Numbered from the stretch's first letter, positions 8,347 to 16,848 are shown. The stretch: 64,000 nucleotides of DNA from Holdemania massiliensis (GCF_022440805.1 NZ_JAKNTK010000001.1:2294001-2358000), one strand, 5' to 3'. The notes: generated by a model from the sequence alone, not told the origin. Program-made: numbers and translations.

Positions 8347-8862
8347 CTATCCAATTTTTTCAATTACTTCTAAACCTACGATTAAAGAAATCGTTTGCCC
8401 GCAAAGCTGAACAGGCAATGTCGCTAGGCGTTGATGGCGTTTGATCTTCTGAATTTCTTTTTCGTGACCTTGTAAAGGACCTTTTAGGACATGAAGTTCA
8501 CGTTGTCGAATCACACCCGTTGAAAATCGCAGAATCTTTAGATCGTCTAACAGCTGGCTTAAACAAGCTCTTTCCTTATTGGATAAGGAATAATAAGTAT
8601 CTGATTCTAAACGAATGAGTTCTGATCCCAATTTCTTTAAAGCAAGCCAGTCATTCAGCTTTCGGGTAAATTGCGGTGGGGATTCCGGATCACAGATCAT
8701 AACCGTCCCTGGAAACAACAGTCGTTGAGTCATTGTCGTGAAATCTCCTTTTTTAAAGTACATTTCTTTCTTTGGGATAAAGGCATCAAAACCTGAATCA
8801 ATCAGGATCTGTTTTACTTTTTCTTCTTCAAATCGTTCCGTTTCAATAAAATACCAGTTCAA
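8347..8862 (-). CDS. loaP: LoaP-type NusG paralogue (processive antiterminator)
   Basis: A protein of about 171 residues with an N-terminal NGN domain (NWYFIETERFEEEKVKQIL, then FDAFIPKKEMYFK and LLFPGTVMI) and a C-terminal KOW domain (VLKGPLQGHEKEIQKIKRHQ). NusG paralogues of the LoaP group promote read-through of intrinsic terminators in long polysaccharide or antibiotic operons after binding a leader hairpin. Here the gene is the first of the operon and is separated from the LCP gene by a clear terminator. The start is TTG at 8862 with GGGGGTG seven nt upstream; the frame is open about 19 codons further but there the sequence does not resemble the family. No convincing promoter was identified. 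Confidence 0.85.
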   Translation of the reverse strand: MNWYFIETERFEEEKVKQILIDSGFDAFIPKKEMYFKKGDFTTMTQRLLFPGTVMICDPESPPQFTRKLNDWLALKKLGSELIRLESDTYYSLSNKERACLSQLLDDLKILRFSTGVIRQRELHVLKGPLQGHEKEIQKIKRHQRLATLPVQLCGQTISLIVGLEVIEKIG

Positions 8863-8952
8863 CCCTTCACCCCCTTTAATAAAAAAAGACTTCTCACTTG
8901 CCCACCGCAAAGATTTCAATAGTCAGCTACTGTCAGAATAGGTACACTATTA

Positions 8953-8981
8953 TTGACAAGAAAGATAATGATCTTTATAAT
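8953..8981 (+). promoter_or_regulatory. Perfect consensus sigma-A promoter with no protein gene downstream
   Basis: TTGACA (8953-8958), exactly 17 nt, then TATAAT (8976-8981), reading rightwards. A transcript would start near 8988. The only genes to the right are on the opposite strand (clpB), so this promoter faces a gene-free stretch that holds a hairpin with an eight-T tail. Confidence 0.8.
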
Positions 8982-8987
8982 GGATTA

Positions 8988-9060
8988 CAGGCTGAAAAGA
9001 TAGAAATTATCCATTATTTTCCATTATTTTTTCTCAGTCACAAAAGGTGTGATTTTTTTT
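8988..9060 (+). ncRNA. Candidate small RNA ending in TCACA/TGTGA hairpin plus T8
   Basis: From the predicted start of the perfect promoter to a TCACA-AAAGG-TGTGA hairpin (9038-9052) with eight Ts (9053-9060) gives a transcript of about 73 nt. It contains no open frame with a ribosome site and has two copies of CCATTATTTT in the middle. The stem is only five pairs and AT-rich, so read-through to the stronger stem at 9152-9177 would give an RNA of about 190 nt. Position suggests either a trans-acting RNA or an RNA overlapping the loaP 5' region in antisense. No known family was recognised. Confidence 0.45.
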
Positions 9061-9151
9061 ACATTATTAGAATAAATGATGTCATCAACGACATGTTTTA
9101 TGTCATGAATGGTTAGTGATTCTAAGCTATAATAACTGTAAAGCCAAATAA

Positions 9152-9177
9152 AAAAGGCCGGATTTTTCCGACCTTTT
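9152..9177 (-). terminator. Terminator after clpB (possibly bidirectional)
   Basis: Minus-strand AAAGGTCGGA and TCCGGCCTTT pair (one mismatch) around an A-rich loop, followed by a run of Ts. It begins a few bases after the clpB stop. On the plus strand the same stem is followed by four Ts, so it could also end rightward transcripts from the promoter at 8953. Confidence 0.8.
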
Positions 9178-9181
9178 GAGG

Positions 9182-11755
9182 TTAAATGACTTCTGGATTT
9201 TCAATGACATGCAGGACATATTGTCCTTCTTCAACGTCGACCTTCATCGTGCAGTTACCTTCATTGCCACGTTCAATCATCTTTTTAGCGATTAAGGTTT
9301 CAATTGTTCTTTGGATATGTCGCTTCATCGGACGTGCCCCAAAGACTGGATCAACACCTAATTCAACGATCTTCGCTTTCGCTGCATCGCTGACTTCCAG
9401 AACAATATCCTTCTTCGTCAACCGGCCTGCCAGTTCGTTCAGGAACTTATCCGCGATCTTAACCAGAACTTCATTGTTCAGGACATTGAAGACGATGATC
9501 TCATCAATCCGATTCACGAATTCCGGCTTGAAATATTTGTGTACTTCATCCATGTAATGACGGTTGCGCTCAGCCTTATCATTATCAAAGGCATATTGAG
9601 AACCCAGGTTGCTCGTCATGATAATCAGCGTATTCTTGAAATCAACCGTCACACCCTTGTTATCGGTAATCCGGCCATCATCGAGAATCTGAAGCAGGAT
9701 GTTGAAGACATCCGGATGGGCTTTTTCAACTTCATCCAAGAGTACGATAGAATAGGGTTTCCTGCGTACCGCCTCTGTCAGCTGGCCGCCCTCATCGTAA
9801 CCGACATATCCCGGAGGCGCACCGATCAGCCGTGATACGCTGTGTTTCTCCATGTATTCACTCATATCAATCCGGATGATCTTGGATTCATCATCAAACA
9901 ACTGTTCCGCCAAGGCTTTAGCGACCTCCGTCTTACCGACACCGGTTGGACCTAAGAACAGGAAGGATCCAATCGGTCGGTTTTCATCCTGAATCTGCGC
10001 TTTTGACCTCAGAATCGCTTCGGTAACCAGCTCCAAGGCCTCATCCTGGCCGATAACTCGCTGGGCTAAAGCATCCTGCAGATGCAGCAGTTTCTGACGT
10101 TCTGTCTCAATCAGCTTGCTGACCTCGATATGCGTCCAGCGGGAAACGACCTTCGCGATCTGTTCCTCATCGACGATCTCCTGAATCATGTGTTTTTCTT
10201 TCTTGCTCTGCGCCGCTTCGCGGATTTTGCGTTCCAGCGTTGGAATCGTATCATACTGCAGCTTGGCCGCTTCCTCATAACGGGCTTCATTCTGCGCCTG
10301 GGTGAAATCCAACCGAGCTTTCTCCAACTGTTCCTTATACCCCTTGGCCTCATCCAGCTTCTGCTTTTCCTGCTGCCACTGGTTGTATTTGATTTCTTTC
10401 TCTTCTTTCAAATCAGCCAGTTCTTTGCGCAGCTCTTCCAGCCGCTGCAGCGTCTTGGCATCGGTTTCCTTCTTCAGCGCAGTTTCTTCAATTTCCAGCT
10501 GCATGATTCGCCGCATCAGCTCATCCAGCTCGGTCGGCATTGAATCCATCTCAACCCGCAAAGAAGCACAGGCTTCATCGACCAGATCGATTGCCTTATC
10601 CGGCAGAAACCGGTCGGTGATATAACGGTTGGACAGCGTGGCGGCAGCGATGATCGCTTCATCTAAAATCTGTACGCCATGATAGCTTTCAAAGCGATCC
10701 TTTAACCCCCGGAGAATGGAAATTGTATCTTCCACGGATGGTTCATCAACCTGAACTTTCTGGAATCGACGCTCCAGTGCCGCATCCTTTTCAATGTACT
10801 TGCGGTATTCATCAAACGTCGTAGCGCCGATACATTTTAACTCACCCCGCGCCAGCATTGGCTTCAGCAGGTTGGCGGCATCCATGGAGCCTTCCGTCTT
10901 GCCCGCTCCGACCAGATTATGAATCTCGTCAATGAACAGGATAATATTGCCCTCAGCCTGCTTAACCTCATTGAGCACCGCTTTGAGCCGTTCCTCAAAT
11001 TCACCGCGGTATTTCGCTCCGGCGATCAAAGCACCCATATCCAATTCAATCAACTTCTTTTCCTTTAAGCCAAACGGGACGTCGCCGTTCATGATCCGCC
11101 AGGCGATGCCCTCGACAATCGCGGTTTTGCCGACACCCGGCTCACCGATCAGCACTGGATTGTTTTTCGTTTTTCGCGATAAGATCTGGATGACCCGCCG
11201 GATTTCTTCATCCCGGCCGATAACCGGATCAATCTTTCCGCTCTTTACATCTTCAACTAAATCATGGCCATATTTCTGCAGGGCATCAAGTTGATTTTCT
11301 GCGTTTTGTTCTGTCATCTTCATTCCACCTCGTCTTTCTTCTTCCGCTTTTTCAAGCGCTTTTCGCGTAATGCCTGTCGCTTCCAGAATCGCCTTGGCAA
11401 CGGCGCTGCCGCCGAACAACAAGCCAATCAGAAACGCCACTGAGCTCATATACGTTTCTTCATGAGCCTGACTCCACTTCAGCGCTTCCTGATAGGCCTG
11501 CTGCACCTCGCGTGAGAGATTCGGCTGGGCTGCAGAAGTGCTGGAAGGCAGCCGCTTCATATAACTGTCGATGATCTGCAGCGTCCGCTGTTTATCCTGA
11601 TTCAGCCGCTGCCATAATCCGTCGATTCCATCATCTTCAAAAATGGCTTTCAGGCAATGCTCAACATTCAGTTCGCTTTGTCCCTGGGCCTGCGCCAGCT
11701 GGATCGCTTCCATCAGGATCCGCTGCAGGCGTTCTGTCATCTGATCAATATTCAT
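9182..11755 (-). CDS. clpB: ClpB disaggregase
   Basis: An 857-residue AAA+ chaperone with the full ClpB layout: Clp N-domain repeats (residues 1-140), first nucleotide-binding domain with Walker A GEPGVGKTA near 204-212, a coiled middle domain (about 400-530, rich in Glu/Lys/Gln) and a second ATPase with GPTGVGKTE near 600. With DnaK it pulls proteins out of aggregates. It is transcribed alone from a promoter wrapped by a CIRCE element, so HrcA control is expected. AGGAGGG lies 8-9 nt before the ATG. An internal ATG at codon 147 (11317) has AGGTGG seven nt upstream and could give a shorter form without the N-domain. Confidence 0.97.
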   Translation of the reverse strand: MNIDQMTERLQRILMEAIQLAQAQGQSELNVEHCLKAIFEDDGIDGLWQRLNQDKQRTLQIIDSYMKRLPSSTSAAQPNLSREVQQAYQEALKWSQAHEETYMSSVAFLIGLLFGGSAVAKAILEATGITRKALEKAEEERRGGMKMTEQNAENQLDALQKYGHDLVEDVKSGKIDPVIGRDEEIRRVIQILSRKTKNNPVLIGEPGVGKTAIVEGIAWRIMNGDVPFGLKEKKLIELDMGALIAGAKYRGEFEERLKAVLNEVKQAEGNIILFIDEIHNLVGAGKTEGSMDAANLLKPMLARGELKCIGATTFDEYRKYIEKDAALERRFQKVQVDEPSVEDTISILRGLKDRFESYHGVQILDEAIIAAATLSNRYITDRFLPDKAIDLVDEACASLRVEMDSMPTELDELMRRIMQLEIEETALKKETDAKTLQRLEELRKELADLKEEKEIKYNQWQQEKQKLDEAKGYKEQLEKARLDFTQAQNEARYEEAAKLQYDTIPTLERKIREAAQSKKEKHMIQEIVDEEQIAKVVSRWTHIEVSKLIETERQKLLHLQDALAQRVIGQDEALELVTEAILRSKAQIQDENRPIGSFLFLGPTGVGKTEVAKALAEQLFDDESKIIRIDMSEYMEKHSVSRLIGAPPGYVGYDEGGQLTEAVRRKPYSIVLLDEVEKAHPDVFNILLQILDDGRITDNKGVTVDFKNTLIIMTSNLGSQYAFDNDKAERNRHYMDEVHKYFKPEFVNRIDEIIVFNVLNNEVLVKIADKFLNELAGRLTKKDIVLEVSDAAKAKIVELGVDPVFGARPMKRHIQRTIETLIAKKMIERGNEGNCTMKVDVEEGQYVLHVIENPEVI

Positions 11756-11779
11756 AGGATGTCCCTCCTTGTCATCGTT

Positions 11780-11807
11780 AGTATATCACTTTTAGCACTC
11801 CAGTCAA
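11780..11807 (-). promoter_or_regulatory. clpB promoter
   Basis: Minus strand TTGACT (11807-11802), 16 nt, TATACT (11785-11780). The -35 box lies inside the loop of the CIRCE inverted repeat, so HrcA binding would block polymerase directly. Confidence 0.8.
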
Positions 11808-11818
11808 TAGAGTGCTAA
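11792..11818 (-). promoter_or_regulatory. CIRCE operator of clpB
   Basis: TTAGCACTC, nine nt, GAGTGCTAA: a perfect match to the CIRCE consensus bound by HrcA. It overlaps the clpB promoter. Confidence 0.97.
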
Positions 11819-11833
11819 ACAAAATTTTTAAGA

Positions 11834-11860
11834 AAAGGGTTCGTCTGTATCAAACCCTTT
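11834..11860 (-). terminator. Terminator after dnaJ
   Basis: AAAGGGTT and AACCCTTT form an eight-pair stem with a ten-nt loop directly after the dnaJ stop. The U-tract on the minus strand is short (TTTTCTT), so some read-through into clpB is possible. Confidence 0.65.
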
Positions 11861-11867
11861 AGGACGT

Positions 11868-12995
11868 TTATTTAAAAGCCTTTTTGAATTTATCGAAGAC
11901 CGATTCCTTGCCGCCTTTGGCCTGCAGTTTGCGCAGCTTTTCATACATGTCTTTTTCTTCGCCGCTGAGCTTCTTCGGAATCTCAATCTTGACTTCCACT
12001 AACTGATCGCCCTGACCGGAACCGCGCAGATCTTTGACGCCTTTGCCTTTCAGCCTGAACTGCTGGCCGTTCTGCGTTCCGGAAGGAATCGTCAGCTCCA
12101 CATCGCCGTAAACCGTCGGCACATCGACCGAGCAGCCTAATGTCGCATCGACAGAGGAAATTGGAATCGTAATAAAGATGTTGCGGCCATCGCGCACGAA
12201 GTAATCATGCTTCATGACCATAATCTCGATATACAGATCGCCGTTCGGTCCTCCGTTGGCGCCGCGTTCCCCCTTACCGGAGACGCGCAGCTGCTGTCCA
12301 GACTGGATCCCGGCCGGGATCTTGACATCCACGCTTACGCGCTTATGCTCGTATCCCTTGCCGCCGCACTTAGAACATTTCTTGCGGATTTTCTTGCCGG
12401 TGCCGCCGCACTCCGGGCAGACGCTTTGGGACTGGAATACGCCAAACGGCGTGCGCTGCTGGGTAACCACCGTTCCTGAGCCATGACAGTTCGGGCAGAC
12501 AATAACATCATCTTTGGAATGCGCGCCGGTTCCCATGCATTGCGAACATTGTTCATCGACGTCAATCGTAATCGTTTCCGTCTTGCCGAAGATCGCATCC
12601 ATGAAGCTGATCTTCATCTGCATGTAGCGATCCTGACCCTTGCGCGGGCCATTGGAACGGCGAGCTGATCCGCCCCCGCCAAAACCGCCGCCAAAGAATG
12701 AACCGAAGATATCGTTCAGATCGTCAAATCCGCCGCCGCTGAAGCCGCCGAACCCACCGGCGCCCATGCCATCCATGCCGGCATGACCAAACTGATCGTA
12801 GGTCGCGCGTTTCTGCGGATCGCTGAGAACCTCATAGGCCTCGTTGACTTCTTTAAACTTTTCTTCCGCTCCCGGCTCCTTGTTAACGTCGGGATGGTAC
12901 TTCTTAGCCAGCTTTCGATAGGCTTTTTTTATTTCATCATCAGAAGCGCCTTTGCTGATGCCCAGGACTTCATAATAATCACGCTTTTCACTCAT
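11868..12995 (-). CDS. dnaJ: Co-chaperone DnaJ
   Basis: A 375-residue type I Hsp40. The J-domain has the HPD triad (KKYHPDVNKEPG, about 32-43), followed by a Gly/Phe-rich linker, four zinc-binding CxxCxGxG repeats (CSQCMGTG, CPNCHGSG, CPECGGTG, CSKCGGKG) and the C-terminal substrate-binding domains. It stimulates DnaK ATPase and delivers substrates. It is the last gene of the heat-shock operon and sits 17 nt after a deacetylase gene that has been placed between dnaK and dnaJ. Confidence 0.97.
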   Translation of the reverse strand: MSEKRDYYEVLGISKGASDDEIKKAYRKLAKKYHPDVNKEPGAEEKFKEVNEAYEVLSDPQKRATYDQFGHAGMDGMGAGGFGGFSGGGFDDLNDIFGSFFGGGFGGGGSARRSNGPRKGQDRYMQMKISFMDAIFGKTETITIDVDEQCSQCMGTGAHSKDDVIVCPNCHGSGTVVTQQRTPFGVFQSQSVCPECGGTGKKIRKKCSKCGGKGYEHKRVSVDVKIPAGIQSGQQLRVSGKGERGANGGPNGDLYIEIMVMKHDYFVRDGRNIFITIPISSVDATLGCSVDVPTVYGDVELTIPSGTQNGQQFRLKGKGVKDLRGSGQGDQLVEVKIEIPKKLSGEEKDMYEKLRKLQAKGGKESVFDKFKKAFK

Positions 12996-13012
12996 AAAAC
13001 ATCACCCTCCTG

Positions 13013-14356
13013 CTACTCTACACTTTTTATGAATCGATCCAGGCCCGCACCGCCGGTAACCCGGATTCGCGGCAGCCTGTACAAATCCATTCCGGGTTTT
13101 ATTTTACCATATTCTGTCGTAAAAGCCAGCTGAACCCCAGCTTCCTTTAAAATTTCTACTGCGTGATCATTGACATCGCCAAATGGGTAACAGTAGACAA
13201 AGCCGCCATCCACATATTCCAACGATTGTCGGGTATCGTTCACGCCTTCCTCAGAATCAACGCATAACAATCGTCCGCCATGGCCTGCCTTGCATCCACC
13301 CTGGTGCATTAAGAAGGAATGGGACTGGAGTTCCAGGCCATCTTCCCGCATCTGGAAAAACTCATACGGCAGCTGCGGATTCATCCAGCCAGTAATCAGA
13401 AATAACGTGGCGTTATAGCCAAAATCCTTCAGCACAGGATAAGCATACTGATAGACGGTCGGATCGCCGTCGTCGATTGTAATCGCAACCGCTTTTTCCG
13501 GCACATCCGCCCAGCCCTTCATCATCATTTCCACTTCGCGCATCGTTAACGCGACATAGCCGCGGTCCTGCAGAGCCTGCAGCTGTTCGCGGAATTCTTC
13601 AACTTCAACGTAATTGACATTGTCGCGGCTCTGCCCATCCGCTTCACTGTAAAAGAAGTGATACATCAAGACCGGCAAAGACGTAGCAGCCGTTTCAGCG
13701 GTTCCCGAACGCTCCAGCGTTTCTTCAGCCTGACTCTTGTCGACCCAAACAATCCGGCCCTGCAGCTCAAGACCGTAAGCTTCTTCTTTCTCTGCATACA
13801 CCAGCCATGTCTGTTCGGTGCTGGTCGTCAAAATGGTTTCATCATTGTCGTTTTTCATCCGTGTACCGGCCTTCAGCTTCACCGCAAAATCTTTTTCCAA
13901 CAGATGATTGGTAGGATTCAGCCAGCTGCCGGAAGGCGTGACCTGCAGCGCGTCGATCAAAACCTGCGCCCCGCCCTCCTGATCCATCCGATCTAACGGC
14001 AGATAGGAAGAGGTGATCAGATCCGGATCGCTGATTTCTTTAAGCTGAACCAGCTGTCCGGGCTGCAGGATGGCAAAGGGCTGCAGCTTGCCGTCCTGCA
14101 TGATCATTAAATCAACAGGCTGTTCGCTGCTGACGCGGCGGCCGTTGCATTCTTTGACATGGGCGAGCTGCTGATCATCCAGCGCACTGACCAGCGGTGC
14201 ACTTTCAGCATTCGGGGAAGAATCAGCGTTGTTCTTGGGGGTGCGGGAACAACTGCTGAGGGCAACGCTCAAACACAGAAATCCCAGTATGGAAACCAGG
14301 ATTTTTGTGCGGCGTGAATTGTTATTTCTTTTCCTTGAAGTCGGCATCGACGACAT
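13013..14356 (-). CDS. Polysaccharide deacetylase (NodB) family lipoprotein inside the dnaK operon
   Basis: About 447 residues. A basic start is followed by a signal peptide ending in a lipobox (SVALSSC), so it is probably anchored outside the membrane. The middle third resembles nothing certain. The C-terminal NodB domain has LPVLMYHFFY, AVAITIDDGDPT (metal-binding Asp-Asp motif) and SHSFLMHQGG (metal-binding His pair). These enzymes de-N-acetylate peptidoglycan or other GlcNAc polymers. The gene starts within the last codons of dnaK (overlap about 35 nt) and ends 17 nt before dnaJ, so it is co-transcribed with the chaperones and should be HrcA-controlled. ATG 14356 with AGGA five nt upstream is preferred; 14347 is an alternative. 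Confidence 0.85.
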   Translation of the reverse strand: MSSMPTSRKRNNNSRRTKILVSILGFLCLSVALSSCSRTPKNNADSSPNAESAPLVSALDDQQLAHVKECNGRRVSSEQPVDLMIMQDGKLQPFAILQPGQLVQLKEISDPDLITSSYLPLDRMDQEGGAQVLIDALQVTPSGSWLNPTNHLLEKDFAVKLKAGTRMKNDNDETILTTSTEQTWLVYAEKEEAYGLELQGRIVWVDKSQAEETLERSGTAETAATSLPVLMYHFFYSEADGQSRDNVNYVEVEEFREQLQALQDRGYVALTMREVEMMMKGWADVPEKAVAITIDDGDPTVYQYAYPVLKDFGYNATLFLITGWMNPQLPYEFFQMREDGLELQSHSFLMHQGGCKAGHGGRLLCVDSEEGVNDTRQSLEYVDGGFVYCYPFGDVNDHAVEILKEAGVQLAFTTEYGKIKPGMDLYRLPRIRVTGGAGLDRFIKSVE

Positions 14357-16130
14357 TGTCATCCTGAGCGTCTGTGCCCGCATCAGCGCCCTGGGCACCC
14401 GCCTGCTGCTGATACATCGCCTGAGCCATATCGTTGGCTGCCTTTTCAAGCTGATCCATCTTGGTTCTCAGTGTATCCATATCATTGTTATCGATCGCTG
14501 TGCGCAGTTCATCACGCAGTTTCTTGACTTCTTCCTTCTGCTGATCCGTAACATTCGCATTTTCCGTATTCAACGTTTCGTCAATCTGATTGATGAAGGC
14601 TTCCGCACGGTTCTTCAATTCGATTTCCTCTTTGCGCTTATCGTCTTCAGCCTTGTGATCTTCAGCCTCACGAACCATCCGATCGATTTCTTCATCGCTC
14701 AATCCTGAAGAGTTGGAGATGGTAATCGACTGGGATTTGCCTGTTCCCTTATCTTTTGCGGAAACATGGACGATACCGTTAACGTCGATGTCGAAAGTGA
14801 CTTCGATCTGCGGAACACCGCGGCGGGCCGGAGCGATTCCGCCTAACTGGAAGTTGCCTAAGGTCTTGTTATCATTGGCCATTGGACGTTCGCCCTGCAG
14901 AACATGGATATCTACAGCCGGCTGATTGTCCGCTGCCGTCGAGAAGACCTGGCTCTTGGATGTCGGGATCGTTGTATTTCTTGGGATCAGCACGGTCATG
15001 ACGCCGCCCAGCGTTTCAATACCTAAGCTTAATGGTGTAACGTCCAGCAGCAGAACATCCTTGACATCACCGCTGATGACGCCGCCCTGGATCGCTGCGC
15101 CTAAGGCTACAACTTCATCCGGGTTGACAGAACGGTTCGGCTCCTTGCCTAATTCCTGACGAACAGCTTCCTGAACGGCTGGGATTCGGGTAGAACCGCC
15201 GACTAACAGAACCTGATCAATATCATTCTTGGTTAAACCGGCATCCTTTAAGGCCTGACGGACCGGAATAACAGTGCGGTCGACCAGTGACTTAGTCATG
15301 GAATCAAACTGAGCACGAGTTAATGTGGCTTCAAAGTGCAGCGGTCCGGCTGCCCCAGCGCTGATAAACGGCAGGGAAATCTGTGTCTGAACCATCCCGG
15401 ACAGATCCTTCTTCGCTTTTTCCGCCGCTTCCTTCATTCTCTGCAGCGCCATCCGATCCTGTTTCAGATCAATGCCATTTTCTTTTCTGAACTGATCTGC
15501 CATCCAGTCGACAACGACGTTATCAAAATCATCGCCGCCTAAGTGGTTGTCACCGGCTGTGGCCAAAACTTCAAATGTGCCGTCAGCCAGATCCAGGATG
15601 GAGACGTCGAAGGTTCCGCCGCCTAAGTCAAAGACGAGAACTTTCTGTTCTTTATCGGTCTTATCGATACCGAAGGCCAGCGCAGCTGCTGTCGGTTCGT
15701 TGATGATTCGTTCGACTTCCAGACCAGCAATCTTGCCGGCATCTTTGGTCGCCTGACGCTGCGCATCGTTGAAGTAAGCCGGAACGGTGATGACCGCCTT
15801 GTCGACCTTCTCCCCCAGATAGCTTTCAGCGTAATCCTTCATATAACCTAAGATCATTGCGGAAATTTCCTGCGGTGTATATTCCTTGCCGTTGAGCTGA
15901 ACTTTTTCGTTCGTCCCCATTTTCCGCTTGATTGAAATGACAGAATCCTTGTTGGTGACAACCTGACGTTTTGCCGCATCGCCGACGATCCGTTCGTTAT
16001 TCTTAAAAGCGACAACGGACGGCGTTGTCCGGTTGCCTTCCGGATTGGTGATTACTTTGGCTTCATTGCCTTCCATGACGGCAACACAGCTGTTGGTTGT
16101 ACCTAAGTCAATACCGATAATTTTTCCCAT
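14322..16130 (-). CDS. dnaK: Chaperone DnaK (Hsp70)
   Basis: A 602-residue Hsp70. The nucleotide-binding domain shows GIDLGTTNS (residues 5-13), FDLGGGTFDVS and VLLVGGSTRIP; the substrate-binding domain starts after LLLDVTPLSLGIETLGG and the C-terminus ends DDNVVDADF. It lacks the extra segment present in proteobacterial DnaK, as is usual in Firmicutes. It works with GrpE and DnaJ encoded on either side. The gene follows grpE by 37 nt with a good AGGAGG site, and its 3' end overlaps the deacetylase gene. Confidence 0.98.
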   Translation of the reverse strand: MGKIIGIDLGTTNSCVAVMEGNEAKVITNPEGNRTTPSVVAFKNNERIVGDAAKRQVVTNKDSVISIKRKMGTNEKVQLNGKEYTPQEISAMILGYMKDYAESYLGEKVDKAVITVPAYFNDAQRQATKDAGKIAGLEVERIINEPTAAALAFGIDKTDKEQKVLVFDLGGGTFDVSILDLADGTFEVLATAGDNHLGGDDFDNVVVDWMADQFRKENGIDLKQDRMALQRMKEAAEKAKKDLSGMVQTQISLPFISAGAAGPLHFEATLTRAQFDSMTKSLVDRTVIPVRQALKDAGLTKNDIDQVLLVGGSTRIPAVQEAVRQELGKEPNRSVNPDEVVALGAAIQGGVISGDVKDVLLLDVTPLSLGIETLGGVMTVLIPRNTTIPTSKSQVFSTAADNQPAVDIHVLQGERPMANDNKTLGNFQLGGIAPARRGVPQIEVTFDIDVNGIVHVSAKDKGTGKSQSITISNSSGLSDEEIDRMVREAEDHKAEDDKRKEEIELKNRAEAFINQIDETLNTENANVTDQQKEEVKKLRDELRTAIDNNDMDTLRTKMDQLEKAANDMAQAMYQQQAGAQGADAGTDAQDDNVVDADFKEKK

Positions 16131-16167
16131 AATTGAAATCCTCCTTATTTATTTGTTTTCTACTTTT

Positions 16168-16848
16168 TTATTCGCTGACCTTGACCATCGCGGCGCGCAG
16201 AATCCGATCTTTTAACAGATAGCCCTTCTGCAGGACCTCGACGACCTGGTTGGGTTCAGCACCTTCCACCGCTTCCATCATCAATGCCTGATGGAAATTC
16301 GGATCAAACTCTTTGCCCAGCGCTTCGATCTCGCTCACGCCTTCTTTCGTCAAAGCATGAATGAGCTGCTGATAAATCATTTCAACACCTTTGCGGTAAC
16401 TTTCCGTCTCCGGGGTCGGCTCAATCGCCAGCGCCCGTTCCAGATTATCCAAAACCGGCAGGATATCCAACGCAAAGCTTTGGATCCGGTATTTCCGGGT
16501 CTGCTCGGCTTCCTGCTGGAGCCGGCGGCGTGTATTCTCCGTATCGGCGTAAGCCTTCAGATATTCGTTTTTGAGCCGAACATTCTCACCTTCCAGCTCG
16601 CTGATGCGGGTTTTCAGTTCTTCAATTTCATTTTTCTTGGAGAAAAAGCCTTTCTTTTTCTCCTCTTTTTTGTCTTCCTTTTTTTCTTCCTGCGAAGCGT
16701 CAGACGCAACTTCCACTGCTTCTTCCGCAACCTCTTTCGACATTTCTTCTGCCGTCTGCGGCTGTTCTGCAGCTTCACCTTCCGGTGTTGGATTCGGTTT
16801 CACGTCTTCCTTCATCGTTTCTTTTTTCATTTCTTCCTGGTTACTCAT
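16168..16848 (-). CDS. grpE: Nucleotide exchange factor GrpE
   Basis: A 226-residue protein with a long acidic/lysine-rich disordered N-terminus, a coiled-coil (ELKTRISELEGENVRLKNEY) and the GrpE core: YADTENTRRRLQQEAE, FALDILPVLDNLERAL, FDPNFHQALM, then NQVVEVLQKGYLLKDRILRAAMVKVS. It releases ADP from DnaK. The start at 16848 follows AAAGGAGGCAGCC; the frame is open further upstream but that part lies inside hrcA. It overlaps the hrcA end by 8 nt. Confidence 0.97.
   Translation of the reverse strand: MSNQEEMKKETMKEDVKPNPTPEGEAAEQPQTAEEMSKEVAEEAVEVASDASQEEKKEDKKEEKKKGFFSKKNEIEELKTRISELEGENVRLKNEYLKAYADTENTRRRLQQEAEQTRKYRIQSFALDILPVLDNLERALAIEPTPETESYRKGVEMIYQQLIHALTKEGVSEIEALGKEFDPNFHQALMMEAVEGAEPNQVVEVLQKGYLLKDRILRAAMVKVSE

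Noticed and set aside
8898..9116. 72-codon plus-strand frame across the orphan promoter region
   Set aside because: Its start lies upstream of the promoter, it has no ribosome site and its content follows the AT-rich non-coding DNA.
10082..10625. Long plus-strand frames opposite clpB
   Set aside because: They are complements of the coiled middle domain and show no family resemblance.
14229..14708. 159-codon plus-strand frame opposite dnaK
   Set aside because: The dnaK frame is certain and the opposite frame has no initiation signal.
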